Assembly (NCBI GenBank): GCA_014904845.1
Contig: MU119283.1
Span: 62,001 to 126,000 of the forward strand
Origin: Acephala macrosclerotiorum
Lineage: Eukaryota; Ascomycota; Leotiomycetes; Helotiales; Mollisiaceae
Reading direction: 5' to 3'
DNA: 64,000 nucleotides
Part shown: positions 11,601-22,167 of the stretch, in pieces
How the letters are laid out: each line of letters opens with the position of its first letter
Position numbering within the stretch: the stretch's first letter is position 1
The notes under the pieces: generated by a model
Told to the model about the DNA's origin: nothing
Databases searched by the model: none
Seen by the model: only the letters and a program-made list of their open reading frames with translations
Translations under genes and position numbers: made by a program

Positions 11601-13159
11601 GCGCAAAGCCTTCGCACGTTCTCTCAAGCTTTGCTAGTCTTTCTTCATCTTTCGACGAATCCTGGCTACTAATGCCCTTGGATAGGATACTGGGAACGAA
11701 ATATACAACAGCTTCCTGGGCGTTTTTGCTTAGGGAGACTGTCTTGGTCCTGACTTGGTCTGAAACCTTTTTGTATGCCCTTTCCGCATCTTTCATAGCA
11801 CTAGTTTGGGACTCCTTAGTAGAAGGAAATTTGTCATGCTGCGATTGGAACTTCTCATACTCTGCCTTTCTTCGTTCTAATCTTTGGGTTTCTGTAGACT
11901 GCTGAGACTTTAATGACGACAGATCTGCGCATTCATTAAGCAAGCCGAAAAGCCTATCACCTAATAATTGTAGGGCAACGTCCTCTTCTGATCGATTATT
12001 CGCGGACATCTCGATAATAGCAGCAGTGGACGCAGATTGTGGTTGCGCTTGAAGGTGAACCGTATGCACTTTACTAGCGTTGACTGCCCCTTGGGCATCA
12101 GTGATGGAGGAGCTCAGCTTCATTTTCGGTGACTTGGAAACTTGATCCCCAGGGTCCAGCTCGAGAACTGGAGCTGGGTTGGTATCAGAGATGTGATCTT
12201 CGAGGTTCGTCTCTAAGACATCAGGTTGGCGTGTCTCAGACACTTGATCATTAAACTGAGTTTCCACCGGTTGTTGTTGACCCAAATTCACATTGAGATC
12301 TGTAGCTTGATCATTCACCTCCGCCGCTGGAATATGCGATTGAGCTGGACCGGGCAGTTGAGGGTCTGCTGCAGGAGACTGATCCTTCTGTTGTGTTTCC
12401 GATGTTTGCGGTTGGTCCGAACTAGGTGCGCGTTCATTCAGTATCACCGCTGGTCCTTGCAGTTGTTTCAGCTCATGAAGCTGAGCATTCCCAGCAAGGG
12501 GGCTAGAATTGTCAACTAGAATTTCGTTAGCGACGATTGGAGAATAGGGTAATAGCTTTTGAGGTCTTTAAAAGCCTTGTCAAAGGAACGCTGATTTGTA
12601 ATGATGGAGTGGTCGATGAGTCATCGCGTAGTGATTAATGAGAAAACGCCTCGGAGAAAAGTAAATACGTACCTCGCTCTTCCAATGGGCGTGGCTTAAC
12701 TAGCGAGGGGTCGTAAAAGCGTTTCTCTTCAAACGACCTTGTACTAGCCGGCGAATAGGAATCGTAGCGTCTCGAGTCCCTTGCTTCCACAGGTGTATCG
12801 TATTGAGGTCTGTAATTGTTTTCGTATGGAAATCTCTCCCTTTCCCTCTCCCGACGTACTGGACTTCGACTGCGCGCAGCACGATATGGAGAACGCGACC
12901 TTGACTTAGATCTGCGCCTATATTGTTCTTGTCCTCGTTGATCCCACTGATCTCGTCGCTCTCGTGAATCGTCCCAAGTATCTCTTCGGCGACCGCGTGG
13001 GGGGTGTGCTGCACTTGCTGTGCCTCTGACCTGTGAACCTCTTGGGCCCGAAGGAGGAGAATGCGCGAAGTGCCTCGATGGCATGTCGCTAGGATTTTGG
13101 GCAGGTGGCGATCTGAGGAAGTCGCGAGTAATGAACTTCTTGTTTTTCTTTGAAGTCAT
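8641..13159 (-). CDS. large RS plus coiled-coil protein with C-terminal SIM-like motif, unrecognised
   Basis: Three exons, 13159-12673, 12515-8927 and 8869-8641, are joined by introns 12516-12672 (GTACGT donor; GCTAAC branch, TTCTAG end) and 8870-8926 (GTGAGT donor; GCTGAT branch). Phases match and give 1,434 residues. The N-terminus (about residues 60-120) is RS-rich (RRRSKSRSRSPYR). The long middle, roughly residues 280-1180, is dominated by heptad-like repeats (repeated LEKRM, LESS, VKALE type segments), so it should be an elongated coiled coil. Near the C-terminus lie a serine/proline-rich linker, a basic nuclear-signal-like patch TKRRRKYGE followed by acidic DDDPDKDPD, and the final residues DIVDLVSDSE. 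That ending is a hydrophobic core next to acidic residues, as in SUMO-interacting motifs. A 3' splice site just upstream of the ATG (GCTAAC, then AATAG near 13180) suggests a 5' leader intron. Family not recognised; nuclear location is inferred. Confidence 0.75.
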
Positions 13160-13943
13160 AGAGGGTGAGCGCCGCTCTTGCCTATTAGAGATAATATGTT
13201 AGCAGGGGGTTCAAACTCAAAAAAATTGCAGGTTGCAACGAAGGTGAATCTCTCCAATGTTTCGTCCCAAATTATTGTACAAGAGTAAAAGAGACGGAGT
13301 CCTCCTGACCAAGGGACATTGAGATCAACGCACCCCTCAGCAAGCCTTCCGCTTAATACCGGTGACCAATCCTCCTCGCAGAATACTCAATGTGCGCATC
13401 ATCAGCAACAGATAGGAGGAAGAACACCTCTCCGGGAGGGGTCTGATAGTGGCGTGGGGTCTCGTCCGAATTGTTTACTTGAGATCGCGGATTATCGTGA
13501 AGGACAAGACAAGCGTAGAGTTGATGTTGTAAAACGGACCGTCAGTGCGATGTCGCCTCAGGTATCAACGGCTTATTATGTACAAGAAAGGGAACATATT
13601 GCGTTGGGGAAGGAGTGGCGTAATTCACGTATTGACTTCGACCCAACGCGTTTGGCATCAAAACGAGTTGCAGCAGAAGTTGACGAAAGTTCTTGGATAA
13701 ATTTACTCTATTTAAGCTGCACCCCTGTCATAATAAGCGATAGCGCTATGAGAACCTTAAATAGATTAAAAAAATGGTCCAGAAAAGGTTAGCTTAGTGT
13801 TAAATACCAACTCAAATTCAATGCTCACACGCATCCCGTAAATTTAAACTTTGGAAGCTTTCCACTACACCAATATCAACGCGACTTCGTTGTTCTGAGC
13901 GTAATACCCACTACTTTATCAGGAACTCTCCAGACCTTCCATT
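13160..13943. promoter_or_regulatory. divergent intergenic region, coiled-coil gene and RVB2
   Basis: About 780 bp between opposite-strand start codons. A TATTTAAG element lies near 13708 and again as CTTAAATAG near 13753, but no promoter can be assigned with certainty. The open frame at 13319-13792 begins with TTG and has no family features, so I do not call it a gene. Confidence 0.4.
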
Positions 13944-15458
<1,515 letters not shown>

Positions 15459-15627
15459 ATTGGTACCCGGCGTTCGGAGCGTATGTGAAGGGCTAAAAGT
15501 TAAGATAATTGTACAAGTAGTTAGCGGCGCAAGAGGTATTCTGAGTAATCACGAAGAACGAATGAAAGGATAAGCTCCTAGCAATTCATGACATACGATT
15601 TAACATTTTTGGGTATCTTGATTCTAC

Positions 15628-17064
15628 TCATACAAAGTCCACTATCCTACTCCATGGACCTTCATCACCTGCTTTCCTGAATTCCACCCCTTCGCCAAAA
15701 TAGCCAGCATCCTGCCATGCAGCCATCGTTACACCATCATATGGGCCTTGCTTGGCATCACCATCTCGACCATCAATCCATCTGTATTCCCACATCTTGA
15801 CAGGTTTGGATCCATCAGGTCCTGCTTCTAGCTCAGGTGCTGGCGGCTCTACCCAGTCCTCGCCCGATTCTCGTCGATACTGCCTAATGAGCATCTCCCT
15901 CTCTTGCTCATATATCTCTGTCTGGCCTCTTGTGAGCAGCTGGTCAGCTGCACCGGTAATTGCATCAACTGCTTCTCTGATCTTGACTTGCTCTGGGTCC
16001 TCGGCCGGCTTTGCAGCATCAACATCCATAGCATCATCGCTATTCTGCTTTTGCTTTTTCAGCTTCCATTTGGGGACCTTTTTCGTTTTCGTTTGTCCCT
16101 TGCCCAATCTCGCCAGAGCTTCCAGAACTGTTTCGCCCTTCTCTAATCGTAATATGAGCGTTCGTAAGATGTCTGGTAATAGTAGTGCATCGTCTGCAAG
16201 TCTTTTCTGTCGTAATTCCGCTTCTCTCCTCTCATGTGCCTCGGCCGCCCTCTTCATATCCTTTTTCCCAATGCCTTCCAGCCATGAATCATGCTTCGAA
16301 TCCGGATCTACAGCCTTCCTCACAAAGTTTCCAGCTTCGTCGAATCTTCCCTCTTCCTGTTCTGCCTTCATATTGAACGCATCGACCTTTGGCGCATTCC
16401 TCTTCAATCCTCCAGCACCAACCTCCTCATCGACATCTTCCTCCAATGCGGCCAAAGCAGCTTCTTCCTCGTCCTCGCTGCTCTCCTGATCATCCATCGC
16501 ATGGGTGGAAAGCTTGCCCTTCGGATCCAGTGCAAAATTCCCAGAGACATGTCCACCACTCTTACTACTATGCACCTGCCCCTCAATCTCATCCTCCTCC
16601 ATAAACCTCACAGCCTTCCCTTTCTTTCCCTTCCCTGGCACCCCCTCCTCCTCATCCCCATCCGCATTTTCATCCTCCAAATCAGCAAACATATCCGCAT
16701 CCTCCTCCATCTCACTCTTTCCCTGTCCGCCCTTCTTCCCATAATCAAAAGCATCCTCCAAATTCACTTCTCCCTTCTTTCCCTTCGCCCTCTCTTCGGC
16801 CCTAGCATTGAAATCATCGTTGTCAGAATCAGAATCGTAGCCATCTAGATTCACAGCTCCACGTTTGGTTGCAGCTCCGGCGCCGATTACGTCGGCTTCG
16901 AGGACGGCGTCTTCTTCTGGGGCGTCGGGAGCAAGGGCTGAGGGATTGCGGATGTCGAATTTGGGTTTCTTGGTTGAGGGGCCGTCAGAGGATTCTGCGT
17001 GGTGTTGGCGGGCGAATTGTTCGCCTGCACGCTTTGGGCGGGCTGCTGAGTAGCGGGAGGACAT
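15628..17064 (-). CDS. LIN1: GYF-domain protein LIN1 (CD2BP2 homologue)
   Basis: Intronless, 478 residues, starting at the ATG at 17064. The N-terminus carries basic, NLS-like residues (TKKPKFD), then several acidic blocks. The C-terminal 60 residues form a GYF domain: MWEYRW, then QGPYDGVTMAAWQDAGYF, then VEFRK. GYF domains bind proline-rich peptides; CD2BP2/Lin1 binds the U5 snRNP (Prp6, Dib1/U5-15K, Prp8) during assembly and leaves before the tri-snRNP is active. It is divergent from UFD1 across 265 bp. RVB2, which through R2TP also takes part in U5 snRNP assembly, lies immediately on the other side. Identity is secure; U5 function is known from the family, not shown here. Confidence 0.93.
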   Translation of the reverse strand: MSSRYSAARPKRAGEQFARQHHAESSDGPSTKKPKFDIRNPSALAPDAPEEDAVLEADVIGAGAATKRGAVNLDGYDSDSDNDDFNARAEERAKGKKGEVNLEDAFDYGKKGGQGKSEMEEDADMFADLEDENADGDEEEGVPGKGKKGKAVRFMEEDEIEGQVHSSKSGGHVSGNFALDPKGKLSTHAMDDQESSEDEEEAALAALEEDVDEEVGAGGLKRNAPKVDAFNMKAEQEEGRFDEAGNFVRKAVDPDSKHDSWLEGIGKKDMKRAAEAHERREAELRQKRLADDALLLPDILRTLILRLEKGETVLEALARLGKGQTKTKKVPKWKLKKQKQNSDDAMDVDAAKPAEDPEQVKIREAVDAITGAADQLLTRGQTEIYEQEREMLIRQYRRESGEDWVEPPAPELEAGPDGSKPVKMWEYRWIDGRDGDAKQGPYDGVTMAAWQDAGYFGEGVEFRKAGDEGPWSRIVDFV

Positions 17065-17329
17065 TTTGGTAGTTTAAGAGATCATGAGGGTGCGATTTGT
17101 GAAGTGAAGACGTGGATGTGGACAGCTCTTATTATGGTCTGTCCAAGGCTGCGGTAGAATCTCGGGGCTTAGTTTTTGAGCTTAAATTGCCCCTCAGGCA
17201 CAGCCGAACGTCATCCGTTGCGACCTGGAGCTTTCTTTTTGGACCAGCTATCTTGTGAACATACTCTTCGGCCATATTTTCGCAACTCCTTCTACCACTT
17301 CTTTTCTACCTTCAAAGTACACTTTCAAG
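17065..17329. promoter_or_regulatory. 265-bp bidirectional promoter, LIN1 and UFD1
   Basis: The start codons of LIN1 (minus) and UFD1 (plus) are only 265 bp apart, so the two genes must share this promoter space. I see no TATA box. The UFD1 side is CT-rich, typical of fungal 5' leaders. Confidence 0.5.
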
Positions 17330-18629
17330 ATGGTAAATTCCCCCCAATGCTCACAACTCGCCCATATGCTTACAAGAACAGTCTGGTTGGGGCGGCTACT
17401 ACGAGGGCGATGACCCAGTCGCCATGTACAACATGCTGCAACGAGGCGGCATGCGAGGACCCCCAAAGCGCTTCGACGAATACTACCGCTGCTACCCAAC
17501 CGTCATGCTCCCCGGTCCTGAACGAGAAGATCTCAACTATGGCGGAAAGATCATCATGCCTGCTTCTGCGCTGGAGAAGCTCACACGACTACACATCACA
17601 TACCCCATGCTATTTGAGGTTGAGAATGGCAGAGCACCAGGAGGTGCTAGAACTACTCACTGTGGTGTCTTGGAGTTTATCGCAGAGGAAGGAAAGGTCT
17701 TTATGCCGCACTGGGTATGCTGCTCCGTCTGCTTGTTTGGAGATAAAGTCTAACGAGCGTAGATGATGCAAACCCTCCTTGTCGACACTGGTGATCTTAT
17801 CGAAATCAAGTCTACTGATCTGCCACCAGCCTCACTTGTCAAATTGCAAGCCCAACACGTCAATTTCCTCGAAATCAGTGATCCGAAGGCCGTCCTCGAG
17901 AAAGCCTTCCGCCAGTTTGCCACGGTCACAAAAGGTGACATTTTCTCCTTCAAATACAATGATACCGTCTACGATGTTGCTGTTCTAGAAGTCGAGCCTT
18001 CGAGCGATAAGGTGGGTGTCAGTATGCTAGAAACGGATGTCAAGGTCGATTTCGAAGCTCCTCTCGGATACGTCGACCCTCCCAAGCAGAGTCGAGCATC
18101 GAGCGGAACATCGACACCAAGATCTGTGGCTGGTCTGCCAGCTGGCGGAATGTTGCATAATCAGGGAACAATGGCACAGGCTATTAACTACGATGCTATT
18201 GCTCCATCTTCGAACGCAGCTCTAGCAGGTCAGAAAGCCGTATCCTCGAACTTCCTTCTTGGTGGACAGAAGCTCTCTTCTAAGAAAGGCAGCAAAGCTC
18301 CTACACCTAAGCCTTCGACTCCAGTAGCTGGCGCTAGCACCAATGGCCCGAAACCTACTGTCATCAGAAGAACAAACGGTCCTCAGCCACTCCGACTACC
18401 ACTCAATAAGCTATTCTTTGGATACGAGATCAAGCCCGTCAAGACACAAGCAGACAAGGACAAGGAGAATGCCGAAGCTGCACAACCGCACTTCGCAGGC
18501 CAAGGACAGACATTGAGAGGAGGCATCAAGAAAAAGGGTGATAGTGATAAGGAGAAGGAGAAAGCCGCTGAGGAGAAGAAGCCGGAACCTAGTGTTGGGA
18601 GGCGGTTGGATGGGCGGAAGGTCACATAA
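17330..18629 (+). CDS. UFD1: Ubiquitin fusion degradation protein 1 (UFD1)
   Basis: UFD1 with NPL4 recruits ubiquitinated clients to Cdc48/p97 for ER-associated and nuclear protein degradation. The first coding exon is just the ATG (17330-17332). Intron 1 is 17333-17381 (GTAAAT...ACAG), exon 2 is 17382-17714, intron 2 is 17715-17762 (GTATGC...CGTAG) and exon 3 is 17763-18629, for 400 residues. The UFD1 double-psi beta-barrel domain covers residues 1-200 with RFDEYYRCYP, GGKIIMPASAL, THCGVLEF, MPHWMMQ and VGVSMLETD. The C-terminal half is low-complexity, carries the Cdc48/Npl4-binding stretch by family knowledge, and ends GRRLDGRKV. Length is normal for filamentous fungi. Identity is certain; the ATG-only exon is forced by the frame of exon 2. 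Confidence 0.96.
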
Positions 18630-19376
18630 TCCTGCATACTGGGGAACACAAAATACACATGGGTTGGGACAGGATTTCTCGAGAATAAGATTGCAAAGAT
18701 TGGCATGGCGTTTGTAGAGCGTGGGAAGGTTGCGTTGGCGTCCATTTGGTTTCGGAGGGGATTTCAGTGCTACTTTGGTGAGCGGATAGCTCGGAGTCAG
18801 CAAGAATGTGATATCTTGAAATTCTTTGCTTGGGATTACCGCCTGAATTTCGTGATCAGGGGTTTCATCCTCCCAACTAGTCGAGTCAATCGAGAACGCC
18901 AGGTCAAGAAGCTGAGATTCTAGTGGGGAAAGTTCTCGTATTATCAGCCAACGACCGTCCTTGCTCACGGAAAACGGATGCCAGAAAGTCTAGGCAAGGC
19001 TGGGAGATTGAAAGCGTGTGATTGTGCTTCTGCTAATCCTCGAGGCCTCTGTTGAATACGAGTTTTCACAAGTGTGACTTCCCTGCCTGGATCACCATTT
19101 TGATGTTATTGACTTTTGCCATACTGGATGTTCTGCGAGCTTTTACTGGTTGTGGTCTTGACTTTTCCCTCACTGCTTGACATACAATTCAACGCCAGTC
19201 GCATGAAATCATTTCTATGTTACGCTAAGAGTAAGGCTAGTCCTTCTATTAACGGGGTTATTTAATTATAATGAGGAATGAAAAGAGTTGAATCTGGGAA
19301 AGTGCCTTGTTTTGCAGATTTCGGTTGAGTGTGCTGTAGCTTAAATTGTTGCTCCAACTTGAGGCGTTGTTCCGGC
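18630..19376. other. intergenic, convergent gene ends
   Basis: About 750 bp between two convergent genes. Only shadow or short open frames occur. I see no gene or RNA. Confidence 0.55.
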
Positions 19377-21668
19377 TTAAGTTGCTGGTGCGGCTAGAGT
19401 TACTGCCCCCGCTAGCTGTGCTTCTGCAACCCACTTTGGGACATAGAACTTGAGGATTCTTTCCTCCCATTCTTCTAGCTCCTCTCCCTTTGTTTCTTTT
19501 GCAGTCAATATAGCAGACAACGCATCCTTCCACATCTCTACAAGTCCAGTTCCAGAGCCCTCCACATCCGCAAGAAGGTTTTTGAGTCCCCTCTCAGTTT
19601 TGTAATTCAAGCCGTCTCGCTTCATATGGAGCATGCCGGCGACATTTCTTGCGTGGACCGCCCTTTGTCCGTGGCGTTGTTCCAATGCAATTCTCACCAT
19701 TCGATTGACGAGGTCTTGGCCTGTCAATGCAACTGGTCTCAGAGCCTCGTCTCCTGGTATGATGCCAAATGTCGCATGATTCATGAACTCATCTTGAGTT
19801 GGGGGTGGAAGTATACCGGTCCTTAGCCGAGTTTGTTCTCTGAAGTAGTTGTCGTCCATTCCCTTGCCAGTATCCTCTCCTTCCTTCCTTTTGCTGATCC
19901 TCCAGTCGATGAGTTCTTGCTCTCTGGCTCTGGCATTCTGCCAATCCATAGCGCGTTCGTGGTCAGGATGGTCAGGGTCCAGATACGAGTCTCTCATTCG
20001 GCGGAAGTGTGCTATTCCTTCTACTGGGAAGCCGACCAAATCCAAGATACTTTGGTTGGGCAGGTCGTCGACGAAGCTGTCTTCGGTGAAACGCCCAGCA
20101 TGCTTTATTTGAACATTGTTCCGCGCGAGATAGTGCGCGAAGTGGACCAATTTGCCCAAAAATCGGACCCCTATCCAACACATGTTCGAATTAGTTTCCA
20201 AGGCTTGAACAATGCTAGTGTAAGAATGGCACATGGCACCGGAGGTTATATGCAAATAAAGGGGTTGGAAAGAGCACATATGGGGGAACTTACACCAAGC
20301 AATAGTCTCAGGATCCATGGTCCCATGATGATGACGGAATTCGATGGTGAAAGGCTTATTGTCTCTCGCCAAAGACAGATTAACAGAAACCCAGTTTCTA
20401 AGACCGCGAGTTGCACCGGTGTTGGTTGCACTCTTTCCAATTGACATCGAGGGCTCACCGATGACACCAACCCCGTACTCTTGGATCGGGCCAATCCATT
20501 CACCTACAGACCACCCACTTACCTTCGTTTTCAGCTCCTGCATATTATTTGCTGCATAACACATATCCGCAAATTGACTTGGTGTATACCTCAATCCAGG
20601 TAGTAGTTGTATATCTTTCTTATCATCCGTGTAGGCGAGTCTCTCGTGCTCCATCCCTCTTCTCAATTGCTTACACCACATACTATATCGTTGAGACATT
20701 GGTAGCCAAGACTCAATTTCCGTCTCGAAAATACCATACAAGACGCAGACATTTTTCGCAACTTCCAAAGAGACTGCACCATCTCGAATACCGAAATGGA
20801 CGTGTACGTGCGTTTCGCCGTCGAACCACGCTCCTTGGTTCATATTATCGTCGAATGTCAAATCAGTGCTCAATTGTTGCAATTGAGCATACCAACTTGG
20901 CATGTCATCGAAGTTCAGCACCGCAGACACGAGCTCAGCTCCAAGGACTCGATATCGATGCGCTTCGGCGCTTGTAATGAGAAGCTGTGGGACTAGATGC
21001 GTGTCCCTTTGCGGTAAGATACTATCGTCAGTTGTAAGATGCCATTTCGTGGTATCTGGTGAGCTTTTCGGAGGATCTATTCTGATTTCACCAAGAAGTG
21101 AAGGTGTTTGAGGAGAATGCTGAGTCGCATGACTGATGTATGCTTTCAGGTATCCTAGCATCTTCATCCTCTCTATGAAATCCTCAGATGAATGCGTGTC
21201 TTGCGTTGAATCTGTCTGCGTGGAACTCCCAGTGGGACTTGGTGGTGGCAGTGGAATTTCGTCTGGCTTTGGGGTCGACCCTAGAATCAGAGAGGGAAAT
21301 GGCCACCAGGACCATCTAGGCATTGGATATGGAGGCAGAGGTATAGGTATGGCGTCAATCACAGCCTGGCGCTCCCGATCTTCTGCTCGAAGGGCTTCCA
21401 TGATTGCATCTCGCAATTCTTGCGAGGCGGCACTGATACCTGTGGGGTAGTCATTTGTGTTGTTGGCGTCGCCTGGTATGGCGTTCTTGATCCAAGCTTT
21501 GTACATCCATTTTCTGACTGCTAGGTTTAGTTCAATTTCTAGACCGAAGGTCAATTCGGGGGTATTATCGAGTACTGAGTCAGAAATCGGATCTGGGACT
21601 GGGGTTAGATTGGAGGTTGAGCTCCCCTGAGCACCTCCTTCACTGCTTCTTGTCGCTTGAGAAGCCAT
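19377..21668 (-). CDS. putative amidoligase (COOH-NH2 ligase, glutamine-synthetase-like fold)
   Basis: A single open frame of 763 residues from the ATG at 21668. The opening FGLEIEL (residues 41-47), the metal-site-like HVHVHF (287-292) and the segment EFRHHHGTMDPETIAW (443-458) match the pattern of the amidoligase family (Pfam Amidoligase_2). Members are predicted to join carboxyl and amino groups with ATP using a glutamine-synthetase-type fold. Substrates in fungi are unknown. The 300-residue C-terminal part is polar and helical, with no domain I recognise. An 81-nt in-frame stretch at 20215-20295 has GT/AG ends (GTGTAAG...CACTAG) directly after GTMDPETIA and may be an intron; spliced length would be 736. 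It lies between UFD1 and an acidic protein with no evident functional link. Family call is fairly sure; activity is not demonstrated. Confidence 0.75.
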   Translation of the reverse strand: MASQATRSSEGGAQGSSTSNLTPVPDPISDSVLDNTPELTFGLEIELNLAVRKWMYKAWIKNAIPGDANNTNDYPTGISAASQELRDAIMEALRAEDRERQAVIDAIPIPLPPYPMPRWSWWPFPSLILGSTPKPDEIPLPPPSPTGSSTQTDSTQDTHSSEDFIERMKMLGYLKAYISHATQHSPQTPSLLGEIRIDPPKSSPDTTKWHLTTDDSILPQRDTHLVPQLLITSAEAHRYRVLGAELVSAVLNFDDMPSWYAQLQQLSTDLTFDDNMNQGAWFDGETHVHVHFGIRDGAVSLEVAKNVCVLYGIFETEIESWLPMSQRYSMWCKQLRRGMEHERLAYTDDKKDIQLLPGLRYTPSQFADMCYAANNMQELKTKVSGWSVGEWIGPIQEYGVGVIGEPSMSIGKSATNTGATRGLRNWVSVNLSLARDNKPFTIEFRHHHGTMDPETIAWCKFPHMCSFQPLYLHITSGAMCHSYTSIVQALETNSNMCWIGVRFLGKLVHFAHYLARNNVQIKHAGRFTEDSFVDDLPNQSILDLVGFPVEGIAHFRRMRDSYLDPDHPDHERAMDWQNARAREQELIDWRISKRKEGEDTGKGMDDNYFREQTRLRTGILPPPTQDEFMNHATFGIIPGDEALRPVALTGQDLVNRMVRIALEQRHGQRAVHARNVAGMLHMKRDGLNYKTERGLKNLLADVEGSGTGLVEMWKDALSAILTAKETKGEELEEWEERILKFYVPKWVAEAQLAGAVTLAAPAT

Positions 21669-22167
21669 AACGATATCGTTCAGTCGGCTGTCTACTGTAT
21701 TAATAAAAGCGTTTCAAGTTTGCGTATTGAGGATGAACGTGATCTTTCGGACAAATTGTCTAGTTAGGAACAATGAGTCCCTTTCTGGCGTGGTTCGTTA
21801 GATCGCAAAGGTTGGTTCCTATTTACTTCGAGTGACCTCAACTATTAACAAAGAGCCTAGCATTTCTGTACATCGACAATGGTTTGAAGGATGAAGTCAA
21901 AGAGATTTCCAAATGCAGCTGGCCAGAAGCGGTGTTTGGTGCCGCCCGTCGCTGTGAGGATATCCGGGATCAGAAATGTACGTCGAAGCTATAGAGGTAA
22001 GCTGCTTCTCACAATGTCACATTGTTTCACCAAGTTGCTGCTTTCCTGGTCACGAAGTATGCAAGGTCTAGATAAATGAACACTCAATGTTCAACTTGGA
22101 TTCAATAGCTAATAGTTCTATAACCTGGGCAGAGATTCCTAAGCATAATAAACGCCAAGTTTCGCGG
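21669..22167. other. intergenic, upstream of amidoligase
   Basis: About 500 bp holding the amidoligase promoter side and the 3' end of the acidic-protein gene. No supportable gene. Confidence 0.5.

Noticed and set aside
13319..13792. 157-codon open frame on the plus strand
   Set aside because: It begins with TTG, has no family features and lies in a divergent promoter region.
20504..20522. 19-nt GT...AG stretch with a perfect donor in the amidoligase gene
   Set aside because: Too short for a fungal intron, and the reading through it is sensible.
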